Part shown: one piece after another, positions 45,447 to 54,730 of the stretch | Position numbering within the stretch: position 1 is the stretch's first letter | Layout of the letters: each line of letters opens with the position of its first letter | Assembly (NCBI GenBank): GCA_964036045.1 | Contig: OZ038382.1 | Location: 3,635,789-3,699,788 of the forward strand | DNA: 64,000 nt | From: Eutreptiella sp. 'Long Island Sound 2002' | Taxonomy: Eukaryota; Euglenozoa; Euglenophyceae; Eutreptiales; Eutreptiaceae | Direction of reading: 5' to 3' | Program-made: the position numbers and the translations under genes | Notes under the pieces: model-generated | The model's input: only the letters and a program-made list of their open reading frames with translations | What the model was told of the DNA's origin: nothing | Database searches by the model: none

Positions 45447-47582
45447 ATGGTAAATTGGCAAGAAGCGGGTAAGACGTGGCCGCGGCCCCACCCCCATGCA
45501 GCGCACCTACTGCGTGGGTTGGTTTGGGACCAGCACTACCGCCACAGCCACCCCCAGTGCGAAGGCGGCATGCCCAGGAGCTTCAAGCTCCGCACGGACA
45601 TGGCCCCCGACCGCCTGCAGGCCGTGGAGGACTGGCTGCGGGCAGAAGGGTTTGCCTTCCGCTTCCAGCAGAGGCGCTGGAGGACCTGGACCCGGCCGGA
45701 CAGGCCCGGCCAAGGGCTGCGCCCCGACGGGATTGAGGAGGACGAGAACTCCAACGAGTACCCGTCGGGCGCCTCGATCAATGTCTCCATGTGGGACATG
45801 ATCGAAAAGAACTTCTCGGAACCGGGGAGCGAGCGCAGGCTGCAGGGCAGCAGCAGCGCGTCTCCGGGGAAGGAGAAGCGGTCCGCCGGGGACAGGAAGC
45901 GGGACCGGAAGTGGCGGGAGTACCAGGAGTCCCTGGCCGCCGAAGCCGCCCAAGGCGCCAAGGGCGGAACCCCAGCCCCCAGTCCCCAACGGGCCAATGG
46001 CGGTCACCACCCCGGCCATGCCACCCTTGTTGACTTCATCCAAGTCGCCAAGCAGACCCAGGCCAAGCCCCGTCCGCTGCTCCTGAGGAAGTCAGGCCCC
46101 AGCAGCGACGTGGAGTCCGCCCACCGCGGGAGGATGCCGGCCGACCAGGCCAGCTCCAGCAGCAGCGTCGCTCCCGACCATAGGGACGTGGCGCGCGCCT
46201 GTGAGCGCGCCTGTGGGGTGCCCTGCAACCTTCGGGTTGCCCGGCAACGGGCCAAGCAGCACAGTGCTGCCGTGGAGGGCGCCGTCGGCATCGCCCAGGA
46301 GGAGACTGCGGAGTGGGCGCATGGCATGGCCATCCACGCCCAGACCGTGGCGGCCATTGCGGCCGGACTCACGGCCGTAGCCGCCCATGGGGCAGCGACT
46401 GCCCAGGTCATTGGTGAGTCGGCGGCAGCCGACGAGGAAGCCCGCCTGACGCAGGAGGCCATTGCCTGCAAGGAGGCCGAGGTGAGGGCGCTGGAAGAGG
46501 CGCTTGCCCAAGAGAGGGCAAAGAAGGAGGCGGAGGAAAGGGCCCACGCCGAAGCGACGGCCAAGGCCCAGGCGGACGCCGCCAAGAAGGACGCCATCGA
46601 GGCCGCGCGACGGAAGGTCGCTGAGGAGAGGGCCAAGACGGAGGCGGAGCTGGCGGCGTTGGAAGCGGACAAGGCTCAGCTGCAGCAGGCCCGGGAAGCC
46701 GAGGCGGCTCGTGCCCGGGAGGAAGCCGAAGCGCGAGCTGCCGCAGCCACAGCCGCCGCAATGAAGGAGGCAGAGGCCAAACTCCGCCGCGAGACTCCCC
46801 CGGGAGGATCACGAGTGGAGACCCTTCGAAAGCTTTTCGAAGGGGACGCCTCCTCCAGGATGACGCTGGACGAGGCCGACACGGGCAGCAGTGGGAGCAG
46901 TGGCCCCACCGCCCAGCGACGGAGGAAGGGTAAGGGGAAGACCCCCGAGAGGCCACAGAGGCCAGCGGGCGGACACCCCCATGACAGTGACCCCTTCTTC
47001 ACCGCCAGCGACGGGGATGAACGAGGCCGCCGACATCGCCAAGTGGTGGCTTGGACGGGCGGAGGAGGCGGAGACGTCCCCATGGAACCGGAAGGTGAGG
47101 ATGAGGATCTCCCTCATCCCTACCGGAGCTCGGAGTCTTCCGAGACCGAGACGCCCAGGTGGGGCAACATGGACGAGGATGACGACATGGACTTCGGCAT
47201 CACAAAGAAGTGCCCATCCTCGGACCCACCGAGGCGACCCGGCGGAGACCCACCGAGACCCCCTGGCGGAGGACCATCAGGACCCCCTGGAGGACGCCGA
47301 CCAAGTGGACCCCCTGGAGGCGGACCACCGGGCGGGGGAGGACCCCCTGGACCGGGCGGACCCGGCGGAGGCCCTCCTGGAGGACCCCCTGGGGACCGCG
47401 ACGACCCACCAGGGAACGGCGACCCGGATACCACCTGGCGGTGGAGTGTCTACCTCCGCAGGAGGGTCCAGTTCCTCGAGCGCGAGGTAGACACGGGCAA
47501 GGGCGAGATGACTCGCATCGCCAGGGTCGCCGCGCGCGCGCAGAGAGAGCTGGAAATGGCGGGGCCGAGACCAAGTCGCTGA
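45447..47582 (+). CDS. Element D gag, N-terminal part
   Basis: The first ATG of the frame is at 45447 and its TGA is at 47580-47582, 711 codons. It starts with an unrecognised 100-residue region (MVNWQEAGKTW..., rich in Trp and Arg), then a Ser/Lys-rich stretch. From about 46270 to 46800 (residues 275-450) it is Ala/Glu/Lys-rich with heptad character, a probable long coiled coil. An acidic linker follows, then a Gly/Pro-rich segment (PPGG repeats, about 47225-47420), and a short helical region RRRVQFLEREVD. The last codons read out of register with the capsid-like region that follows: the coiled-coil pattern continues in the -1 frame from about 47562. A frameshift, natural or mutational, therefore joins this part to the next. 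It presumably forms the structural particle in the cytoplasm. Confidence 0.72.
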   Translation: MVNWQEAGKTWPRPHPHAAHLLRGLVWDQHYRHSHPQCEGGMPRSFKLRTDMAPDRLQAVEDWLRAEGFAFRFQQRRWRTWTRPDRPGQGLRPDGIEEDENSNEYPSGASINVSMWDMIEKNFSEPGSERRLQGSSSASPGKEKRSAGDRKRDRKWREYQESLAAEAAQGAKGGTPAPSPQRANGGHHPGHATLVDFIQVAKQTQAKPRPLLLRKSGPSSDVESAHRGRMPADQASSSSSVAPDHRDVARACERACGVPCNLRVARQRAKQHSAAVEGAVGIAQEETAEWAHGMAIHAQTVAAIAAGLTAVAAHGAATAQVIGESAAADEEARLTQEAIACKEAEVRALEEALAQERAKKEAEERAHAEATAKAQADAAKKDAIEAARRKVAEERAKTEAELAALEADKAQLQQAREAEAARAREEAEARAAAATAAAMKEAEAKLRRETPPGGSRVETLRKLFEGDASSRMTLDEADTGSSGSSGPTAQRRRKGKGKTPERPQRPAGGHPHDSDPFFTASDGDERGRRHRQVVAWTGGGGGDVPMEPEGEDEDLPHPYRSSESSETETPRWGNMDEDDDMDFGITKKCPSSDPPRRPGGDPPRPPGGGPSGPPGGRRPSGPPGGGPPGGGGPPGPGGPGGGPPGGPPGDRDDPPGNGDPDTTWRWSVYLRRRVQFLEREVDTGKGEMTRIARVAARAQRELEMAGPRPSR

Positions 47583-49153
47583 ACAAGGTCATCAGCGGCC
47601 TGCAGCAGAGGCTGGACGCGCTGGAGCCCCGTGGGAGCGTTGGCAGCGACCACCCACCCCTGGAGTCTGGCTCGTCGGACGACGGCTGGGGACCCGGACC
47701 AGGTCCAGGCAGACCCCACACCCCCGGCGGAGCCCCCAGGAGTCGCCCCAGCGCCAGTGCCCCCTCTCTCACCGACCCCTCTCACCACAGCGCGGGCCGC
47801 CGCAACGAGCGCGTGCCGCCCGGCAGTGGCAGTGAGGATTGGCGTGATGAGTGGCTCAGTTCGGACTACCACAAACGCCGTGCTCCACCGCGGACGCCTG
47901 TACGCCCCCGACGCCCGGCACCAGCCCCGGAGCCAATCCCAATGGCTCGAGGACGTTATGGTGGACTCAGGGATGAGGTCCTCGGAGGAGACGTGGAGTG
48001 GGACGTCGGCGGAGGTGAGGACCTGGATCTGGACCTGGAGGAGTTCGACATCAGCCCGCCGCGTGGTGTACGACGGGAGGCCGCTGAACGCAGCCGCTGG
48101 CGCCGTGATGAGGAGGCATACATGGAAGGAGTACGGCGTGAACATCTGGGTTCAGCGTACATGGAGGAATCGCGGCGTAGCCACAGGGATTCCATGGAGG
48201 AGATGGACGTGGCGGCCGTGGGAGTCCGTGGGAGAGGCCGATGGGAACCTCGGTCGACCTCGCGGCCGGCGTTCATGGTCTCTAAGGCCGCGGATGCCGC
48301 CGTGTGGGAAGACTTGAAGGACATCAAGCCCCCCATGTACGACGGCAACCCCCTCAACCTCGACCGCTTCTTGGAGAAGCTGGACGATTGGGGGGTAACC
48401 GTTACTGAGGACATGCATCCCGCTGATGCGGAGAAGTATGTCTTCAGACGGTTCAGGTACCGCCTGCCGGAAGTGCTCGGAGAGCTATACTTCGTGGCGA
48501 CCAAGGAGGGGAAAATCAAGACCCTCAAGGAAGCCAAGAAGTGGCTCAACGAGCAGGAGCGGGTGGACGCTCCGCAGGTGGCTGCCAAGCGGTGGAAGTC
48601 CATCAAGCTTCAGCATGATGGACAGGAGATTCGCCTACGGGACTGGCGAGACTTCCGAGGGCATTACACCCTCTTCCGCCGCAACGTGGAGGATTGGAAC
48701 GAGGGTGACGAGCAGGCTCGCCTGCTCTCCATGCTGCCGGAAGCATGGATCAAGAGGGTCACCAAGGAGGAAGCCAAGCGGGCCAATTCCAACCACACGG
48801 TCAAGATGATGCTCCCCAAAGAGTATCATACGAACGTGGTGGCTTGGACGAGGAAGAACGTGGCCCGGGATGTCAAACGGCACTCCCTGCGGAACGCTCT
48901 CCTCATCACCGTCTCGGGCGATCGCGAGAAGACCGCGATGTGGCGCCTTGACGAGTGTGAGTTGAGCGGCCAGACCATCCGTCTGCAGGCCATCCCGGCG
49001 CGGATGAGCTGCGACGAGATCCTGGGGTGGGTTGGAGAGGAGGTGCTCAAGGAGTACCGGAACCTCCACCACACCCGCGGGTTGAGGCCCGGCGACCGCG
49101 ACGTCAACTACGTTGGCGAGGGACCTGGCGGGGAAGCTGCCATGGACCCATAG
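47562..49153 (+). CDS. Element D gag, capsid-like part
   Basis: Continues gag in the -1 frame, starting with ETKSLNKVISGLQQRLDALE, which extends the preceding coiled coil. An internal ATG (47942) could be an alternative start. After an Arg/Asp-rich linker, the region from about 48290 to 49100 (VWEDLKDIKPPMYDGNPLNL, then FLEKLDDWG, LRDWRDFRGHYTLFRRNVED and LLSMLPEAW) has the layout of a Ty3/gypsy capsid (retrotransposon gag domain). It ends at TAG (49151-49153), in the context CCA TAG GGA G, after MDP. The same frame continues past this TAG into the nucleocapsid, so a product ending here lacks the zinc knuckle. A 7-bp stem CGTCGAC / GTCGACG with loop GAT lies at 49177-49193, 23 nt downstream of the TAG. 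Confidence 0.75.
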
Positions 49154-49753
49154 GGAGCCGACGGCGATGAGACTCTCGTCGACGATGTCGACGACGATGA
49201 GCCCGCCGAGGTGGCCGTTTGCGCCTTCGTGGCCAACAACCTGAGCGCGGGGAACAACCGGGGAAGCTGGAAGCCCCTGCAGCCGGGTTGGAAGAAGAAG
49301 GAGGAGAGGGACCCTCGCCGCATTGGCGACCCTCCGCTGTCCTTTGGAAAGTTCATACGAGCTCACCCGCAGGGCTGTTTCGTGTGTTATGGGAGGAAGA
49401 AAGGCTTCAACCATGACCACCGAACATGCCCCACCCACAAGGCCGACACGGAGGCTTACAAGAAGGCGCACGGGTCGAAGAAGCGTGCGCCCGCGAGTAT
49501 CCGGGAAGCCAAGGTGGAGGTAGACAGGGACGAGCTCTCCAAGCTGGTGTCGCAGGGGACCAATTTGGCAAAGGAGATCCAGGAGATCAAGAGGAACTGG
49601 GTCCCCAGGTCGGACAACAAGAACAAGGAGAACAACCAGAACGACCAGAACAAGGACAAGGACAAGAAGCCTACTCGTAAGGGAAGGAAGAAGGGCGTCA
49701 ACGAGGTTGATGCGGAGGAGAACACCCCTTCTTCCACAACCGACGCCCCCTAG
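49154..49753 (+). CDS. Element D gag, nucleocapsid part between two TAG codons
   Basis: 199 codons in the same frame as the capsid and pol, between TAG 49151-49153 and TAG 49751-49753. No ATG near the beginning, so it depends on passing the first TAG. Contains a zinc-knuckle-like CFVCYGRKKGFNHDHRTC (about 49378-49431), C-x2-C-x8-H-x4-C, wider than the usual C-x2-C-x4-H-x4-C of Gag, and a Lys/Asn/Asp-rich basic tail suited to RNA binding. The role would be to package genomic RNA. The second TAG stands in the context CCC TAG CGG. Confidence 0.7.
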   Translation, partial: GADGDETLVDDVDDDEPAEVAVCAFVANNLSAGNNRGSWKPLQPGWKKKEERDPRRIGDPPLSFGKFIRAHPQGCFVCYGRKKGFNHDHRTCPTHKADTEAYKKAHGSKKRAPASIREAKVEVDRDELSKLVSQGTNLAKEIQEIKRNWVPRSDNKNKENNQNDQNKDKDKKPTRKGRKKGVNEVDAEENTPSSTTDAP

Positions 49754-52700
49754 CGGAGCCCCTGCAGCCAAGGGCCCCAGCTAGGGCGGTCGCAGGATGG
49801 TGTCGTGGGAAGCGCCGAACCATCCCAGTCGGGAGTCGATAAGCACAAAGGGACTGCCGCGGGCGCAAGGCCCGGCCCGGCACCCAGTCGCGGAGGCGGG
49901 GTGAGGGCAAGTGAAGGCACGAACCCTTGCACCCGTCCGTCCTTCGCGACCAAGAATGTGTTTGATGTACTTCAAGATCTATCCGAGAGTATCGGAGGAT
50001 CACTCGGACCGCAGCTGGATGCTGCAGATGGGCAGCCTGAGCCCATTGTCCATAACCTGCACCAGTCGCTTGTTGAGCTTCTGGAACGGCCGGAGATCCT
50101 GAGCTTGCACGCCGTGCGCCGAGTTGGGCGTGAGCGGCAGTTGCACCTTAAGGTCCGTGCCTTATGCGGGGAAGTGGAAAAGGTCTTCGACGTGTTGGTC
50201 GACATGGGAGCTCAGGTCAGCTTGGTCAAGGCTGGCCTACTTCCGCCAGAGTGTCTGACCGACAGTCGGAAACCTGTCAGGCTGAAGGTGGCGAACGGCC
50301 AGTACATGGTGGGAGGCACGAAGGAAGCGGCCATTGGGCTGCAGTTCGTGAACCATCGTGAGCTGAGCCGCCCAGACCTCGGCAAGGAAATCCTCCTGCA
50401 CGGTCGCTTCTACGAGGCCGAGATGGACTGGGACATGATCGTTGGGTACGACTTCATGATGGAGACGGACTCCGGCGTCCTCCCGGCCCAGGCCTCCATG
50501 ACCCTGTACCAGGATGACCAGCTCTCGTGGCTTTCGTCGCCTGAGCACCATGTGGAATGCCAATGGATCCACCCCGAACACAATCAGCTCGAAGTGGCCG
50601 CGCTGGACACTGAGCCAACTGGTCCTGCAAACCAGGAGTACGGCGTAATGCCGGAAGTGGCGAGCCGAGTTGTCGCGGACTTGGGAGCTTCGGATCTCGC
50701 CCTGGATGCGTTCTCTTCAGGAACCTCCGCCCATCTTCGGGTGTGTGAGAAGTACAGGAGCGCCCAGGACTCGGCGTGGAAGAAGCACTGGGGTCCGCAT
50801 CAGGGATTGATGTGGATCCATTGCCCCCGTTGGGACATTCCAAGAGCGATAGCGAAGATTCGCAAGGACCGCTCCAAGGCAGTGCTGGTTGTTCCTATGG
50901 GATGCACCGAGGAGGAAAGTACCCGACATTGGGTAGTCTCATTGACCAACATGACCTTAAACAAGGTCGTCCTACCGGCTGGCGAGAGTGTCTATCAGGA
51001 CGCTAAGGTACAGCCCATGCCACCCCAGAGATGGCCAACGGAATTCCACTATGTGGATGGGGGCCTTGATCAGGCCGACGCCACGGACTTCGTGTGTGTC
51101 AACCGCATCATAGCGGAGCCATGGAGGCAATGCTTTGCGGTTCCCCCCGTTGACATCGGAGAATCGGAAGACCCCCTCACTGAAGAGGAGTTGGATCTGG
51201 TTCAGGGGTATATGGATCAGCCCTTTCACGACTGGGGAAACCAGCGTGAGGGCAAAGGCCAGGACAAAGCCTGGTGGGAAGTGGACTCGATCGTCTCCGG
51301 TTCATATGATGGGAATACCCTCGTACAGAGGGTGCTGGACCACTTGTCCAGCCAGGACGAGCCGCCTGGCGGTAACCGGCCCACCTACGGCGATCTATTC
51401 CGAGGCAAGACCAGAGATGGCCCTTTGGGCCACCTGGGCAGACCGCCTGAGCTGAAGACGAGCGGGGTCGCTACCCCTCAAGTAAGCTCCGTGGTCCAGG
51501 TGCCCGGAAAAGCGAAGGCGGAGTCCGATGATTGCCCCAAGATCCAGGCGTTGAGGGCCAGGCTGAAGCAGAAGTATGGTGACACCTTCTTCAGCGGAAA
51601 GCCTGTGTTTCCCCCACCGGTGCGTGGACCGTATGGCGAGGCCAAGATACGACTGAAGCAGGACCCCCGTGTGTATCGTTACCGGGAGTTTGCCCTGAGG
51701 GGCGAGAGGAAAGAGGCCATGGAGAAGATCCTCCGTGACTTCATCCAGAGAGGCTGGCTCGGGCCGTGCCACTCCGAATGGGCCTCTCCGTGCTTCGTCG
51801 TCCCCAAGAAGGTGGCCGGTGAGTGGCGGCTCGTGGTCGATTACCGCGGCCTAAACGCCCAAACGCAGCATGATAGCTATACGCTTCCCCTCATTGAGGA
51901 CATGCTGCAAAAACAACACCGGCGCAGGATCTTCACGGTGATTGACCTGAAACATGGTTATCATCAGATGCCTCTCGCCGAGGAGTCCCGTGCCTGCACA
52001 GCCATGAGCACCCCACTTGGACCTCTCCAGTGGAAGGTGATGCCCATGGGCGTTACCAACGGCAACGCGGCTTTTCAGCGGATGCTGGAGAACCTGCTTG
52101 AGCCGGTGCGTGACTGTGCGGACCCCTTCGTGGACGACGTGATCATCACGTCCGGGGACCCCAGTATGAGCTACGAGGAGCTCCTGGAGGCACATGAAAG
52201 GGCCGTCACTCGAGTGCTGGACCTTCTGGTTCGGCACAAACTCACGGGCAGCAGTGACAAGGCCACCATTGCGGTAAGCGAGGTGATCTTCGCTGGCCAG
52301 GTAGTCGGGAACGGGCAGCGAAAGCCCATACCTGGCAAGGTGGCTGCGATCGAGCACTGGGAAAAGCCCAAAACGGTCTCTGAGCTACGGGCGTATTTGG
52401 GGTTCTGCAACTACTACTCGGGGTATATCAAGATGTATGCCGAGTATGCAGCCCCCATGACGACCATGCTCAAGGGCAACCGAGAGGAGACCAGGAAGGG
52501 GTCCAAGAAGGCTCTGGTCTGGACAGCTGAGTCCGACCGTGCCTTTGAGGGGATGAAGCAGGCGCTGCTATCCGCAGTGGGTCTGCACCTCGTGGATCCC
52601 GACCGAGGGTTCGTCCTGCGCACCGACGCTTCGGACTACGCCGTGGGCGCTGTGTTGGAGCAAGTGCTTGACGATGGGAGGCACGTGCCCGTGGCCTTCT

Positions 52701-54730
52701 GGAGCCGAGTCCTGGCGGAAGGCCAGAGACGGACGTGGACGCCCCGTGAAAAGGAGGCGTATGCCATCGTCATGGGTCTCAGGAAATGGGCTGGGTACAT
52801 AGCCCTCCATCCTGTCACCGTCTGCACCGACCATCAGAGTCTGCAGTCGTGGCACAAGGAGCACATGGACACCCCCTCTGGTCCCGCCTCCCGACGGGCA
52901 AGATGGCATGAGACCTTGGCCAAGTTCGACCTCACGGTTGTGTATATTCCTGGGAAGGATAACACCGTGGCGGACTGTCTCAGTAGGTGGGCCTATCCCG
53001 CCAGCAAGGGCATGACGGATATCTCTGCCCATGGCGATGAGGCTGAGACCGCTGAAGCCAAGAAGATGATTGAGATGGAGCGCCTGATGGAGGAGGAGGG
53101 TGTTAAATGCTTCGTCGTCATGGCTGCGGATGCCCCCCTCGCGTCGAGGGTGAGCAGAGCGGTCAGAGCACTCGCCCCTGAGGGAGCTGAGTCCGACAAG
53201 CACCTCTTCCCGGAGTCTTGCCTCCAGGACGACTTCACCGACGACTACGCCAAGTCTGAGGCCTTTGCGGCCGAGTATAGGGCTGTGACCGACCCTGATG
53301 ACGGGCAGAAGTGGCCAAAGGGGCTGACTGAGGAAGATGGCAAGCTCTACCGTAATGGTAAGCTGCTAGTACCGGAGTCCGGGGTGCTCGAGCTTTGCGA
53401 AGCTTGGCACCACCACATGCTGCAGCCAGGGGTCAAGAAGCAAGCCCTTGACATGCAGCGCCGGTTCGAGATCGACCATATCGTTCTCTACACCGCCATG
53501 AAGAAGGTCAGGAAGGGTTGTTTGGTCTGCCAGGCCTGCAATCCCGATAACCGGAACGTCAAGGGGGAAGCCCAATGGACCCCGGTTCCTGACCAGCCCA
53601 TGGAAAGCGTGGCCATGGACGTCTTCTCCATGCCCGAAGTGCACATTGGCAAGGAGACCTTTGACTGTGTGGTTCTTTGTGTGGATCGCCACAGTGGCTA
53701 TGTAGTAGCCGTTCCGGCACGCAAAAAGGGGTTGCTTGCCAAGGAAGTGGCAGTCATGATGATTCGTCATTGGCTGACCGTCTTTGACATCCCCCGCACC
53801 ATTTGCAGTGACCGAGGGCCCCAGTTCACTGGTGGCTGGTTCAAGGCTATGTGTTCCCTTATGGGAATACGTCATGCCAAGAGCGCCGCCTATCTCAGCC
53901 GGTCTAACGGCCGAGCTGAAGTGGCTGGACGGCAGCTGTTCGAGAAGCTGCGCAAGATTCACATCACCAATCCACGGCGGAACTGGTTTGAGGAGATGTG
54001 GCCTGCTCTGAAGGCCCATCATGACACCCCCACGCCGGGTGGTTTGTCCCCTCACCAGATTCTGTTTGGCAGGGACCCCCTTGGTCGGGGACGTCCCTTG
54101 TCTGGTGATGGCATGGCCATGGATGCCAAGGAATTCTTCGCGCGGCAAGAGGCAACGGCGCGTGACATCCGCCAGCAGCTCGAGAAGGAGCATGCTGAGC
54201 GTCAGAAGTCCGCCCCGAGCTCGACAGCGCAGAAGTTCAGGGTGGGAGACCCGGTGTGGGTGATCAGACCCCGCCCCATGGGCACCCACCGCACCAAGAC
54301 CTGGTTCACACCCGGCGAGGTGGTCCGCAGGATTGGTGAGGACACCTACCGCATCAAGGTGGGTCACGGACAGTTCCGGGAGCGCCACGAGAGTCAACTC
54401 CGTGTGCGGAAACCCGACCTCCGTGGCCAACATGTGTCCCGGAGCTACGCCGCACATGAGGCTGATTGGGACGACGACTATGCTGAGCAGGACGACTACA
54501 CAGTCCAGAATATCCTGGCCCAGCGTCCGAAAGCCTCGGCACCCGGAGGCCTGGAGTTCAAGGTTCGTTGGCGAGGCTATGGGCCGTCCCATGACACCTG
54601 GGAATCCGTCTCCTCGTTCGTGCCGCGGGTCAATACTCCCTTCATGGAGTACATCCGCAAGCACAAGACCAAGATCCATGTCTCGGACTTGGCAGCACTC
54701 ACCCGGGCGATTGCAGCCAGGGGTGCCTGA
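49754..54730 (+). CDS. Element D pol: protease, RT, RNase H, integrase, chromodomain
   Basis: About 1658 codons in frame with gag after TAG 49751-49753, ending with TGA at 54728-54730. No ATG occurs before codon 50204-50206, inside the protease active site, so pol must be made as a Gag-Pol fusion. Positions below count from 49805. Protease: VDMGAQVSLV at about 132, with Met where Thr or Ser is standard. Reverse transcriptase: EWRLVVDYRGLN at about 673 and the catalytic box FVDD at about 775 (usually YVDD). RNase H: RTDASDYAVGAVLEQ at about 939. Integrase: HHCC zinc finger (HHHML at about 1202, CLVCQAC at about 1240) and the D-D-35-E triad at Asp1272, Asp1336 and Glu1372. Chromodomain: YTVQNIL...FKVRWRGYGPSHDTWE at about 1565-1605, expected to guide integration to methylated-histone chromatin. 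The long linker between protease and RT is not recognised. Confidence 0.93.
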   Translation, partial: RSPCSQGPQLGRSQDGVVGSAEPSQSGVDKHKGTAAGARPGPAPSRGGGVRASEGTNPCTRPSFATKNVFDVLQDLSESIGGSLGPQLDAADGQPEPIVHNLHQSLVELLERPEILSLHAVRRVGRERQLHLKVRALCGEVEKVFDVLVDMGAQVSLVKAGLLPPECLTDSRKPVRLKVANGQYMVGGTKEAAIGLQFVNHRELSRPDLGKEILLHGRFYEAEMDWDMIVGYDFMMETDSGVLPAQASMTLYQDDQLSWLSSPEHHVECQWIHPEHNQLEVAALDTEPTGPANQEYGVMPEVASRVVADLGASDLALDAFSSGTSAHLRVCEKYRSAQDSAWKKHWGPHQGLMWIHCPRWDIPRAIAKIRKDRSKAVLVVPMGCTEEESTRHWVVSLTNMTLNKVVLPAGESVYQDAKVQPMPPQRWPTEFHYVDGGLDQADATDFVCVNRIIAEPWRQCFAVPPVDIGESEDPLTEEELDLVQGYMDQPFHDWGNQREGKGQDKAWWEVDSIVSGSYDGNTLVQRVLDHLSSQDEPPGGNRPTYGDLFRGKTRDGPLGHLGRPPELKTSGVATPQVSSVVQVPGKAKAESDDCPKIQALRARLKQKYGDTFFSGKPVFPPPVRGPYGEAKIRLKQDPRVYRYREFALRGERKEAMEKILRDFIQRGWLGPCHSEWASPCFVVPKKVAGEWRLVVDYRGLNAQTQHDSYTLPLIEDMLQKQHRRRIFTVIDLKHGYHQMPLAEESRACTAMSTPLGPLQWKVMPMGVTNGNAAFQRMLENLLEPVRDCADPFVDDVIITSGDPSMSYEELLEAHERAVTRVLDLLVRHKLTGSSDKATIAVSEVIFAGQVVGNGQRKPIPGKVAAIEHWEKPKTVSELRAYLGFCNYYSGYIKMYAEYAAPMTTMLKGNREETRKGSKKALVWTAESDRAFEGMKQALLSAVGLHLVDPDRGFVLRTDASDYAVGAVLEQVLDDGRHVPVAFWSRVLAEGQRRTWTPREKEAYAIVMGLRKWAGYIALHPVTVCTDHQSLQSWHKEHMDTPSGPASRRARWHETLAKFDLTVVYIPGKDNTVADCLSRWAYPASKGMTDISAHGDEAETAEAKKMIEMERLMEEEGVKCFVVMAADAPLASRVSRAVRALAPEGAESDKHLFPESCLQDDFTDDYAKSEAFAAEYRAVTDPDDGQKWPKGLTEEDGKLYRNGKLLVPESGVLELCEAWHHHMLQPGVKKQALDMQRRFEIDHIVLYTAMKKVRKGCLVCQACNPDNRNVKGEAQWTPVPDQPMESVAMDVFSMPEVHIGKETFDCVVLCVDRHSGYVVAVPARKKGLLAKEVAVMMIRHWLTVFDIPRTICSDRGPQFTGGWFKAMCSLMGIRHAKSAAYLSRSNGRAEVAGRQLFEKLRKIHITNPRRNWFEEMWPALKAHHDTPTPGGLSPHQILFGRDPLGRGRPLSGDGMAMDAKEFFARQEATARDIRQQLEKEHAERQKSAPSSTAQKFRVGDPVWVIRPRPMGTHRTKTWFTPGEVVRRIGEDTYRIKVGHGQFRERHESQLRVRKPDLRGQHVSRSYAAHEADWDDDYAEQDDYTVQNILAQRPKASAPGGLEFKVRWRGYGPSHDTWESVSSFVPRVNTPFMEYIRKHKTKIHVSDLAALTRAIAARGA

